29,657 nucleotides of DNA, from assembly GCA_031459655.1 (NCBI GenBank), contig JAVKID010000035.1, positions 1 through 29,657 on the forward strand. Direction: 5' to 3'. Shown here one piece after another: positions 23,145 to 29,657 of this stretch. This DNA is from Fervidifonticultor_A octavus_A. GTDB taxonomy: Bacteria > Sysuimicrobiota > Sysuimicrobiia > Sysuimicrobiales > Humicultoraceae. Numbering within the stretch: position 1 is the stretch's first letter; each line of letters begins with the position of its first letter. A program made the position numbers and the translations under genes. The notes under the pieces were generated by a model that worked only from the letters and a program-made list of their open reading frames with translations, had not been told where the DNA came from and searched no databases.

Positions 23145-23974
23145 AGGACTCCGCGCAGTGTACGATCGCCAGGCCGGTGAGCCTGGCCGGGACCGGCCTC
23201 CACACCGGGGCGCCCGCCGTGGTCCGTCTGTCCCCGGCGCCGGTCAATGCGGGGGTCACCTTCCGGCGGCTCGACCTCGCCGATGCGCCGGCGGTGACGG
23301 CCTGCCTGGACGAGGTGGTCGCGACCGCGCGCGGCGTGGTCCTGGGCCGCCGGGTGCGCGTCGCCACCGTCGAGCACCTGCTCTCGGCGGCCAGAGGGCT
23401 GGGCATCGACAACCTGGCGGTCGAGATCGAAGGAGAGGAACTCCCGTGCGGGGACGGGAGCGCGCAGCTCTTCGTCGAGGCCTTCGACCGCGCCGGCGTG
23501 GTGGCGCAGGAGGCGCCCCGACGGCCGATCGTCCTCGATGCCCCGGTGTGGGTGAGCAGCGCCAGCAGCATCATCGTCGCGGTGCCATCGTCGGGGCTGC
23601 GGATCACCTACGTGGCCACAGCCGACGGCGCCTCGCTGGCCCCGCAGATCGCCGAGTTCCAGGAGGGCGTGGACAGTTACGCCCGCGCCATCGCGCCGGC
23701 CCGGACCTGGGGGTTGGCGGCCGAGGTGGAGGCCCTGCGGGCTCGCGGTCTGGCGCGGGGCGCCTCGCTGGCGACGACCCTGGTCATCGGGCCGCATGGC
23801 TTCATGAACGAACCGCGCTTCCCCAACGAGATGGCGCGGCACAAGATCCTGGACGCGGTGGGCGACCTGGCCCTGCTGGGCCGGCCGCTGTGCGCGCATA
23901 TCGTGGCGGTCCGCGCGGGGCACGGGCTCCACGTGGCGCTGGCGAACCAGATCGCCCGGAGGCTGTCCGCGTGA
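23141..23974 (+). CDS. lpxC: UDP-3-O-acyl-GlcNAc deacetylase
   Basis: The committed step of lipid A synthesis: a zinc enzyme removing the acetyl group from UDP-3-O-acyl-GlcNAc. 277 residues. Zinc ligands are all visible: His79 in VEHLLSA, then His234 and Asp238 in MARHKILDAVGDL. The catalytic His261 lies in AGHGLHVAL, and the ELPCGDGSA segment forms part of the active site. It is about 25 residues shorter than the E. coli protein and ends at RRLSA. No FabZ domain is fused, although LpxC-FabZ fusions occur in some phyla. Its ATG overlaps the preceding unknown gene (ATGA), and its stop overlaps the lpxA GTG (GTGA). ARTWG replaces the commoner ARTFG. Confidence 0.95.
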   Translation: MKDSAQCTIARPVSLAGTGLHTGAPAVVRLSPAPVNAGVTFRRLDLADAPAVTACLDEVVATARGVVLGRRVRVATVEHLLSAARGLGIDNLAVEIEGEELPCGDGSAQLFVEAFDRAGVVAQEAPRRPIVLDAPVWVSSASSIIVAVPSSGLRITYVATADGASLAPQIAEFQEGVDSYARAIAPARTWGLAAEVEALRARGLARGASLATTLVIGPHGFMNEPRFPNEMARHKILDAVGDLALLGRPLCAHIVAVRAGHGLHVALANQIARRLSA

Positions 23975-24786
23975 AGGGGACCAGGCCCGTCATCCATCCC
24001 ACCGCGGTCGTCGACCCCACCGTCGAACTCGGCGAGGGGGTCGAGATCGGGCCCTATGCGGTCATCGGCCCCAACACCATCATCGGGGACGGCACCGTCG
24101 TCGGGCCGCACGCGGTCATCTACGGCGACGTCACGCTGGGCCGGGAGAACCGTCTCGCCGCCCACGTCGTCATCGGCGGGCGGCCGCAGGACCTGGCCTA
24201 CCGGGGCGAGCGGACGCGCGTCGTCGTCGGCGACCGCAACCTCTTCAGCGAGTTCACCAGCGTGGACCGCGCCACCGGTGAGGGCGGCGAGACGCGAATC
24301 GGGAACGGGACCTACATCATGTCCTTCTCGAAGATCAGTCACAACTGCTGGATCGGCGATGGCGCCATCATCGTCAGCGGCGTGCAACTCGGCGGGTGGG
24401 TGCGCGTGGAGGACCACGTCTACGTCGGCGGCGTCTCGGGCGCGCACCAGTATGTGCACCTCGGTCGCCTGGCCATGGTGGCCGGCCACACCGGCGTCCG
24501 CCAAGATGTCCCGCCCTACGTGATGGTCGCCGGGTTCACCGCCAGGGCTGTGGGGCTGAATCAGGTGGGCCTGGAGCGCCACGGCATCCCGCCCGCCGAC
24601 CGAGAGGCCCTGCGGCGGGCCTTCCGGATCTTCTTCCGCTCCGGGCTGTCCATGGACGCGGCCCTGGAGGCCCTCGAGGAGATCGCCCAGGGAAGCGGGC
24701 CGGTCCGGGACTTCCTGACGTTTGTGCGCTCGGCGCGGGAACGCAAACGGGGGATCGTGCGATGGCGGAGCGAGACGGCGCCGTAG
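23971..24786 (+). CDS. lpxA: Acyl-ACP--UDP-GlcNAc O-acyltransferase
   Basis: First enzyme of lipid A synthesis: transfers a 3-hydroxyacyl chain from ACP to UDP-GlcNAc. 271 residues from GTG 23971, which overlaps the lpxC stop. The frame is open far upstream inside lpxC, but IHPTAVVDPTVELGEG must be near the N-terminus, which fixes the start. The beta-helix repeats run to about 190. Catalytic His124 lies in KISHNCWIGD (E. coli His125). IGGRPQDLAYRGE and the HQYVHLGRLAMVAG segment fit the family. A helical C-terminal domain (FRIFFRSGLSMDAALEAL) completes it. fabZ, which commonly sits between lpxC and lpxA, is absent here. The end overlaps lpxI by 25 nt. Confidence 0.95.
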   Translation: MKGTRPVIHPTAVVDPTVELGEGVEIGPYAVIGPNTIIGDGTVVGPHAVIYGDVTLGRENRLAAHVVIGGRPQDLAYRGERTRVVVGDRNLFSEFTSVDRATGEGGETRIGNGTYIMSFSKISHNCWIGDGAIIVSGVQLGGWVRVEDHVYVGGVSGAHQYVHLGRLAMVAGHTGVRQDVPPYVMVAGFTARAVGLNQVGLERHGIPPADREALRRAFRIFFRSGLSMDAALEALEEIAQGSGPVRDFLTFVRSARERKRGIVRWRSETAP

Positions 24787-25601
24787 GCCTCCTGGCCGGC
24801 GTGGGGACATTCCCGGAGGTGATCGCCCGCGCGGTGAAGTGCGCCGGCCGGGCCCTGGTCTGCGTCCAGGTCGCGGGCGACTCCCCCGCGCTCTACGCGC
24901 TGGCCGATCACTACTGGCGGTGCACGCCGGGGGCGCTCGGTGAAGTCCTGGGCACGCTGCAGGCCCACCGCGTCCAGGAAGTCCTGGTGGCGGGCCGCTT
25001 CTCGCGGGCCGACCTGCTGGGCGCCGGCGACGCCGTGCGCGACGCCGTCATGGCGCGGCAGGCCGACCGGCGCGACATCCCGCTCCTGGAGAGCCTGGCC
25101 GCCCTGCTCGCCGAGCAGGGGATCGTCCTGGTGGACCAGACGCGCTTCGTGGGCGACCTGCTGGCGCCCCCCGGGGTGCTGACGGCGAGGCCGCCCACGC
25201 CGGAGGAGGAGGCCGATCTGGCTTTCGGCCGGACCGTCGCCCGGCGCCTCGCGGATCTGGACGTGGGACAGACCGTCGTCCTGCGCCGCGGCATCATCCT
25301 GGCCGTGGAAGCCGCGGAGGGCACCGATGCCACGATCCGCCGCGGCGGCGCCATGGCGCCGGAGACCGTCGTGGTGAAGGTGAGCCGGAACAACCAGGAT
25401 CCGAGGTTCGACATCCCCGCCGTCGGTCCGGATACCATCGCGGCGATGCGGGAGGCGGCCGCCAGGGTGCTGGGCATCGACGCCCGCCGCACCCTGCTGC
25501 TGCACCGGACCCGCATGCTCGCCGAGGCCGACGCGGCGGAGATCACGGTGGTCGCGGCCGACGTCCCGCCGCTGGGCCATCCGGTCCATGCCCACCCTTG
25601 A
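24762..25601 (+). CDS. lpxI: UDP-2,3-diacylglucosamine pyrophosphatase, LpxI type (DUF1009)
   Basis: Hydrolyses UDP-2,3-diacylglucosamine to lipid X. LpxI replaces LpxH in many bacteria and is unrelated to it. 279 residues from ATG 24762, inside the 3' end of lpxA; the frame is open further upstream but only within lpxA. Family features are the start VGLLAGVGTFPEVIARAVK, then GALGEVLGTLQAHRVQEVLVAG, LLEQ-like LAALLAEQGIVLVDQT, VLRRGIILAVEAAEGTDA (Asp189 in the conserved GTD), KVSRNNQDPRFDIPAVG and a C-terminal VVAADVPP. Lying between lpxA and lpxB is the standard LpxI context. The last 14 nt overlap lpxB. Confidence 0.95.
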   Translation: MAERDGAVGLLAGVGTFPEVIARAVKCAGRALVCVQVAGDSPALYALADHYWRCTPGALGEVLGTLQAHRVQEVLVAGRFSRADLLGAGDAVRDAVMARQADRRDIPLLESLAALLAEQGIVLVDQTRFVGDLLAPPGVLTARPPTPEEEADLAFGRTVARRLADLDVGQTVVLRRGIILAVEAAEGTDATIRRGGAMAPETVVVKVSRNNQDPRFDIPAVGPDTIAAMREAAARVLGIDARRTLLLHRTRMLAEADAAEITVVAADVPPLGHPVHAHP

Positions 25602-26772
25602 GCCGGGTCGGGCCGCAGGGCGCGTGTTCATCGTCGCCGGCGAGGTCTCGGGTGATCTCCACGGCGCGGCCCTGGCGCGGGAGTTGCGCGCGCTGGCCCC
25701 GGATCTCCGGCTCGAGGGGATCGGGGGACTGCAAATGGCGGCCGCGGGCGTCCGCCTGGTGGAGGACAGCAGCACCTGGGGCCTGATGGGATGGGCTGAG
25801 GCTGTCCCTCACATGCGGGCGTTCCTGCGGCGGCTCGATGCCGCCGCCTCCCGGCTGCTGGCCGATCCGCCGGACGTGCTGGTGCCGGTGGACTTCCCGG
25901 GGTTCAACCTGCGGCTGCTGGAGCGCCTGCGGGGCCGCATCCCTGCCGTGTACTATGTGCCGCCGATGGTCTCGGTCCGGCGCGGCCGCCGGGCCGCCAG
26001 GGTCGCCGCCCTGGGCGCCCGGCTGCTCGCCATCTTTCCCTTCGAGGCGGAGGCCTACCGCGCCGCCGGGGCCGACGTCACCTTCGTGGGCCATCCGGCC
26101 ATGGATCTGGTGGACGGGCTCGAACCGGCCGAGCGCGTGCGGGCGCGCCTGGGCATTCCGCCCGACGGGCCTGTCCTGGGCCTGTTGCCCGGCAGCCGCC
26201 GGCAGGAACTCGACGCGCTCTTGGACCTCATGCTGGAAGCCGCGCGGCGGGTGCGCGCCGCGCACCCCCACCTGGTGATCCTGCTGGCGGTGGCCTCCCC
26301 CATCTTCCGCGACCGCATCGGGGAGGCGGTGGCGGCCTCGCGCCTGCCGGTGATCCTTGCAGACGGCGCCCGTGAGGTCATGCAGGTCAGCACCGTGCTG
26401 CTCCTGGCCTCCGGCACCGCGGCCGTCGAAGCCATGGTGCTCGGCGTCCCCATGGTCGCCGTCTACCGCGGGTCCTGGGTCTCCTGGATGATCGCGAACC
26501 TGGTGGTGGCGCCGCGCTGGGGCACGATCCCCAACATCATGGCCCGGGCCGAGGTGGTCCCCGAACTGTTGCAGGCGCGGGCCAGCGCCAGGATGATGAG
26601 CGCGGAGGTCCGTCGGCTGCTCCTGCAGCCCGAGGCCCGGGACGCCATGCGCGCGCGCCTGCTCGATCTCGCCTCAGCCCTGGGTCCGCCCGGCGCCGCG
26701 CGCCGCGCTGCGGCCGAGGTGCTGGCGGCGCTGGGCCGCCCGACCTTGAAGGTCGAATCGGCCGTCCAGTAA
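25588..26772 (+). CDS. lpxB: Lipid-A-disaccharide synthase
   Basis: A peripheral inner-membrane glycosyltransferase (GT19) joining UDP-diacylglucosamine and lipid X into the lipid A disaccharide. 394 residues. Motifs in order are VAGEVSGDLHGA (16-27), GGLQMAAAGV, WAEAVPHM, VPVDFPGFNLRL, FPFEAEAYRAAGADVTFVGHP, LLPGSRRQEL and ASGTAAVEAMVLGVPMVAVYR. Where most LpxB proteins read Y(I/V)SPxVWAWR, this one reads YVPPMVSVRRGRR and so lacks the Trp pair, a local divergence near the membrane-contacting face. ATG 25588 overlaps lpxI by 14 nt. The stop is followed 1 nt later by a possible lptC start. Confidence 0.94.
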   Translation: MPTLEPGRAAGRVFIVAGEVSGDLHGAALARELRALAPDLRLEGIGGLQMAAAGVRLVEDSSTWGLMGWAEAVPHMRAFLRRLDAAASRLLADPPDVLVPVDFPGFNLRLLERLRGRIPAVYYVPPMVSVRRGRRAARVAALGARLLAIFPFEAEAYRAAGADVTFVGHPAMDLVDGLEPAERVRARLGIPPDGPVLGLLPGSRRQELDALLDLMLEAARRVRAAHPHLVILLAVASPIFRDRIGEAVAASRLPVILADGAREVMQVSTVLLLASGTAAVEAMVLGVPMVAVYRGSWVSWMIANLVVAPRWGTIPNIMARAEVVPELLQARASARMMSAEVRRLLLQPEARDAMRARLLDLASALGPPGAARRAAAEVLAALGRPTLKVESAVQ

Positions 26773-26803
26773 GATGAGGCGGGCGTTCGGGGAGGCGCAC
26801 CCC

Positions 26804-27400
26804 ATGGCCGGCGGCAGGCGGTGGATCTGGATCGGACTGATCATGGCGCTGGTGCCGCTCGGCCTCTGGGTCCTGTTGGGATCGCCCGGCCCGGTCCCGT
26901 CCCGGCCCGGGGCCGGAGCCGGTCCGGGCGGCGGCCCCGCCCCGCCGGCGCCGCAGGCAACCCCGGCGCCGATCCCCCCGGTCCAGGTCGAGCGGAGCGC
27001 GATCTCGACCGTCGACCCGCAGGGCCGACGGCAGTGGGAGATCCGCGCGGCCACCATCTCGGTGGACGGCGTGGCCGGCACCGCCCAGTTGACGGCGGTC
27101 GAGGGCGCGTTCTTCCAGGCAGGCGCCATGGCGGTGACCTTCACGGCGCCCCGGGGGACGTTCTACATCGCCACGCGGAACGTGACGCTGGCCGGCGGCG
27201 TGTTCGCCAGGAGCGCGACCGGAAGGACGCTGGAGGCCGACGTGGTCCGCTGGTACCCCAGGATCCGGCAGGTCGAGGCCACCGGCTCGGTGGTCCTCCG
27301 CCAGCAGGGGATCGTGGTCCGGGCCGACCATCTGACCGCGGACGTGGCGCTCCAGCGCACCAAACTCGACGGGAACATCCGTGTCGAGGTCGCGGAGTAG
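26804..27400 (+). CDS. lptC: LptC, LPS export bitopic periplasmic protein
   Basis: 198 residues from ATG 26804, preferred because GGGGAGG lies 8 nt upstream; ATG 26774 would add ten residues (MRRAFGEAHP). LptC relays LPS from the LptB2FG transporter to LptA. One N-terminal transmembrane helix (WIWIGLIMALVPLGLWVLL) is followed by a 35-40-residue Pro/Gly/Ala spacer, longer than in E. coli LptC. The jellyroll domain follows: RRQWEIRAATISVDGVAG, FTAPRGTFYIATRNVTLAGGVFARS, LEADVVRWYPRIRQVEATGSVVL. The strand pattern is typical of the OstA/LptC fold. The final 20 nt overlap lptA. Confidence 0.88.
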   Translation: MAGGRRWIWIGLIMALVPLGLWVLLGSPGPVPSRPGAGAGPGGGPAPPAPQATPAPIPPVQVERSAISTVDPQGRRQWEIRAATISVDGVAGTAQLTAVEGAFFQAGAMAVTFTAPRGTFYIATRNVTLAGGVFARSATGRTLEADVVRWYPRIRQVEATGSVVLRQQGIVVRADHLTADVALQRTKLDGNIRVEVAE

Positions 27401-28208
27401 CGCAGTCCGGTCCGCGGTGGCGCTGGCCGTCCTCGGGGTGTGGATCCTGGCGAGGGGCGGCCCCGCCGGTAGCCAGCCGGCTCTGCCCATCGAGGTCACC
27501 GGCGCGACCTTCCTGGAATACGACGATCGGACCGGTCAACTGCGGGCCGAGGGCGCGCCGGTGGTCGTCACCCGCGGCCGCACGACCCTGCGCGCGCCGC
27601 GCGTCCGCTACGATGCCCGGACGCAGGTGGCGCTCGCCACCGGCGGTGTGACCGTGGAGGAGCCGGCGCTCGCGGTGCGCGCGGAGGAGGCCGAGTTCCG
27701 CTTCGCCGACGACCGGTTCCGCGCCTGGGGCCAGGTGGTCGTCCGGAGCCGTCGGGACGATCAGACCACCACGCTTTCCGCGCCCCAGATGGAAGGCTCG
27801 CTGCAGACGCGGCGCTTCGCCGCCTCCGGCGGGGTGGCGGTGGATCGCGGCGAGTGGCGTGTGCGAGGCCGTTGGCTCGACTACGACGACGGGACCGGCG
27901 TGGCGGTGGTGACCGGAGATCCCGAGGCGCGCTTCGGGGAGGCGACCATGACCGCAGGGGTCATCCGGTTCAACGTGCGCGACGAGACCGCGTCCGGCGA
28001 GGGCGGCGTGTGGCTGCGCCGCGGCGAGTTGGAGGGCCGCGCGGCGCGCGCAGACGTCGCCGGACGCGAGGGCCGCGCCGTGCTCTCGGGCGGCGCGCGG
28101 GTGGACCGCGGGGCGGATCGGTTGACCGCTGAGGTCATTGAGGTGGACCTGGACGGTTCGCGCGCGACAGCCCGCGGCCGATCGCGGCTCGTGGTCGTGC
28201 CGCGGTAG
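27381..28208 (+). CDS. lptA: LptA/OstA-like periplasmic LPS-bridge protein
   Basis: 275 residues from GTG 27381, with a signal peptide (basic MSRSRSSAVRS, a hydrophobic core and GPAGSQ). LptA forms the periplasmic beta-jellyroll bridge carrying LPS to LptD. This protein is about 90 residues longer than E. coli LptA. It holds repeated OstA-type strands (APRVRYDARTQVALATGGVTV, APQMEGSLQTRRFAASGGVAV, AVLSGGARVDRGADRLTAEVI), enough for an extended groove or two fused jellyrolls. Fewer copies might then be needed to span the periplasm. The gene starts inside the lptC 3' end and is followed at 9 nt by lptB. lptD is not in the window. Confidence 0.86.
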   Translation: MSRSRSSAVRSAVALAVLGVWILARGGPAGSQPALPIEVTGATFLEYDDRTGQLRAEGAPVVVTRGRTTLRAPRVRYDARTQVALATGGVTVEEPALAVRAEEAEFRFADDRFRAWGQVVVRSRRDDQTTTLSAPQMEGSLQTRRFAASGGVAVDRGEWRVRGRWLDYDDGTGVAVVTGDPEARFGEATMTAGVIRFNVRDETASGEGGVWLRRGELEGRAARADVAGREGRAVLSGGARVDRGADRLTAEVIEVDLDGSRATARGRSRLVVVPR

Positions 28209-28217
28209 GAGCCTGCC

Positions 28218-28934
28218 GTGCTGGCCGCCAAGGGACTCTACAAGCGCTTCGGGGCCCGGACCGTGGTGGACGGCGTGGATCTCAGCGTGGAGCGCCGGGA
28301 GATCCTGGGCCTGCTGGGCCCCAACGGCGCCGGGAAGACCACCACCTTCTACATGATCGTCGGATTGATTCGCCCTGATGGAGGCGATGTGTGGCTCGAC
28401 GATGAACCCATCACCCATCTCCCGGTGCACCTGCGCGCGCGGCGCGGCATCGGCTACCTCAGCCAGGAACCCTCGGTCTTCCGGGGGCTGACCGTCCAGC
28501 AGAACATCGAAGCCGTCCTGGAAGGCACACCGCTGTCGCCCCGGGAGCGGGCGGCGACGGTCGGCGCGCTGCTGGAGGAGTTCGACCTGGTGGGTCTCCG
28601 TGCCCAACTGGGCGCGACGTTGTCTGGCGGCGAACGGCGGCGGGTGGAGATCGCCCGGGTCCTGGCGCTGAACCCGTCGTACATGCTGCTGGACGAACCG
28701 TTCACCGGCGTCGATCCCAAGTCGGTGGCCGAGATCCAGGAAGTGGTGGTCCGCCTGCGCGAACGGGGTCTGGGCGTCGTCATCACCGACCACAACGTGC
28801 GCGACACGCTGGCGATCACCGACCGCGCGGAGATCATCCACGAGGGCCGCATCCTGTTCGCCGGGACATCCGAGGAGATCATGGCCAGCGAAGACGCCCG
28901 GCGCTTCTACCTGGGGGAGCGGTTCCGCCTCTAG
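28218..28934 (+). CDS. lptB: LptB, LPS export ABC transporter ATPase
   Basis: 238 residues. This cytoplasmic ATPase powers LPS extraction by LptFG. Walker A is GPNGAGKT (34-41). The Q-loop is in YLSQEPSVFRGLTVQQNIEAV, which is strongly LptB-like. The signature is LSGGERRR (135-142), Walker B is MLLDEPF (Asp159/Glu160), and the switch histidine is in TDHNVRDTLAITDRAEII, also an LptB hallmark. GTG 28218 has a GGAG site 6 nt upstream. The end (ARRFYLGERFRL) is the usual LptB C-terminus. It is followed 4 nt later by the permease gene. Confidence 0.97.
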   Translation: MLAAKGLYKRFGARTVVDGVDLSVERREILGLLGPNGAGKTTTFYMIVGLIRPDGGDVWLDDEPITHLPVHLRARRGIGYLSQEPSVFRGLTVQQNIEAVLEGTPLSPRERAATVGALLEEFDLVGLRAQLGATLSGGERRRVEIARVLALNPSYMLLDEPFTGVDPKSVAEIQEVVVRLRERGLGVVITDHNVRDTLAITDRAEIIHEGRILFAGTSEEIMASEDARRFYLGERFRL

Positions 28935-28938
28935 TCCC

Positions 28939-29657
28939 ATGCGGCAGATCGACCGCTACATCCTGCGCGAGGTCGGAGGGATCTTCGTCTTCGGGGCCGC
29001 CGTCTTCACCACGCTGCTGATGGTCAACCACCTGTTCTTCCTGGCGCGCCTGGCGGCCGAGGCCGGCATCCCGATCCGCACCAGCCTCCTCCTGCTGGTG
29101 CTCCGGGTCCCCTACATGGCCGCCTACGGCCTGCCCATGGCCATGCTGCTGGCCACGCTGATGGCCTTTGGCCGCCTCTCCGACCGGAACGAGATCATCG
29201 CGCTGCGGACCTCGGGATGGAGCCTGGGACGCATCGCCCTGCCCGTGCTGGTCGCGGGGGCGGTGGTGACCGCGATCTCGCTGGCGGTGACCGAATACGT
29301 CGTGCCGCCGTCCGAGACGCGCTACCGCGACCTCCTGGCGGAGGTGCTCCGGTCGCCCACCCGTCAGGTCCAGGAGCACGTGTTGTTCCGCGAGCCGATC
29401 GACGGCGTCGAGTCGGTGTTCTACGCGCGGGCGCTGGACACCCGCGACAGCACCATGTCGGGGGTCGTCATCACGCAGTTCCAGCACGATCGCCCGGTCC
29501 GCCTCATCGAGGCCGCGCGGGCCCGCTTCGGGACCGAGGGGTGGGTGCTGCAGGATGGCACCATCTACCTGCTGGGTTCAGGCGGCGGGGTCACCACGCG
29601 GTTTGCGAGCATGAGGGTCGCGCTCCAGCGCACCCCGCGGCAGGCGGCGGCGCCGCG
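28939..29657 (+). CDS. LptF/LptG-family LPS export permease (runs off the window)
   Basis: Partial: 239 complete codons from ATG 28939, no stop before the window edge. The start MRQIDRYILREVGGIFVFGAA is characteristic of YjgP/YjgQ (LptF/LptG) permeases. Membrane segments follow near 13-33 and 50-75, the coupling-helix region GRLSDRNEIIALRTSGWSLG, and a helix around 100-120. The beginning of the periplasmic jellyroll comes next (VLFREPIDGVESVFYARALD, QFQHDRPVRLIEAARARFG). The partner of LptB, it forms the LptB2FG core that pulls LPS from the inner membrane. Whether it is F or G, or a single permease acting as a homodimer, cannot be told without the rest. It begins 4 nt after the lptB stop. Confidence 0.92.
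   Translation, partial: MRQIDRYILREVGGIFVFGAAVFTTLLMVNHLFFLARLAAEAGIPIRTSLLLLVLRVPYMAAYGLPMAMLLATLMAFGRLSDRNEIIALRTSGWSLGRIALPVLVAGAVVTAISLAVTEYVVPPSETRYRDLLAEVLRSPTRQVQEHVLFREPIDGVESVFYARALDTRDSTMSGVVITQFQHDRPVRLIEAARARFGTEGWVLQDGTIYLLGSGGGVTTRFASMRVALQRTPRQAAAP

Noticed and set aside
23158..23970. Upstream extension of the lpxA frame through lpxC
   Set aside because: LpxA must begin near IHPTAVVDP; the extension is an out-of-frame reading of lpxC.
24396..24761. Upstream extension of the lpxI frame into lpxA
   Set aside because: The sequence before ATG 24762 is an out-of-frame reading of lpxA, and the family starts near GLLAGVGTFP.
1..29657. tRNA or rRNA genes, CRISPR arrays, insertion sequences, prophage or origin elements
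   Set aside because: None seen. All space is used by + strand genes with gaps below 190 bases, and no spaced repeats, transposase motifs or cloverleaf sequences were noticed.

Overview
The window is a single co-directional block (every gene on the + strand, very high GC, start/stop overlaps throughout) from a bacterium that almost certainly has two membranes and makes lipid A. The direct evidence is a near-continuous outer-membrane biogenesis cluster: tamB, bamA, three Skp/OmpH-type chaperones, lpxD, lpxC, lpxA, lpxI, lpxB, lptC, lptA, lptB and the start of an lptF/G permease. A merged tamB-bamA-skp-lpx-lpt cluster is characteristic of diderm lineages on the Terrabacteria side (diderm Firmicutes such as Negativicutes and Halanaerobiales, and uncultured relatives). 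The glmU-prs pair, also found in Bacillus, points the same way, as do SpoIVB-type peptidase domains. My inference is a high-GC, uncultured, diderm Terrabacteria-like organism. I cannot name the phylum from sequence alone.

Layout. (1) 1-409: a DUF2283-type small gene broken by an in-frame TGA, then a GC hairpin and small repeats. (2) 410-5013: precursor and sugar-nucleotide genes glmU, prs, a wecA/tagO-type transferase and wecB/mnaA, tightly packed. (3) 5014-9103: an extended -10 promoter almost abutting a small secreted barrel-sandwich-hybrid protein, an 11-bp hairpin, then two tandem, translationally coupled SpoIVB-like (S55) proteins. In both, the catalytic Ser and His motifs come in the opposite order to SpoIVB. 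(4) 9104-16896: tamB, a small sigma-70 family factor, a single-pass membrane protein with a Pro-rich tail, and bamA with a Pro-rich leader. (5) 16941-20310: an unrecognised envelope protein and three Skp-like proteins, two of them predicted lipoproteins. (6) 20338-29657: the lipid A and LPS-export genes, with an unrecognised 596-residue secreted protein locked between lpxD and lpxC by ATGA overlaps on both sides.

How the genes fit together. GlmU makes UDP-GlcNAc, which feeds LpxA, the WecA-like enzyme and WecB. LpxA, LpxC, LpxD, LpxI and LpxB carry lipid A synthesis to the disaccharide 1-phosphate. LptB, LptC, LptA and LptF/G move the finished LPS off the inner membrane. BamA, TamB and the Skp proteins deliver and insert outer-membrane proteins. 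The S55-like pair, the sigma factor with its membrane neighbour, and the two unrecognised secreted proteins are the least explained parts. Their positions suggest envelope assembly or surveillance roles, but that is inference. No tRNA, rRNA, CRISPR array or insertion sequence was seen, and no intergenic stretch exceeds 300 bases.
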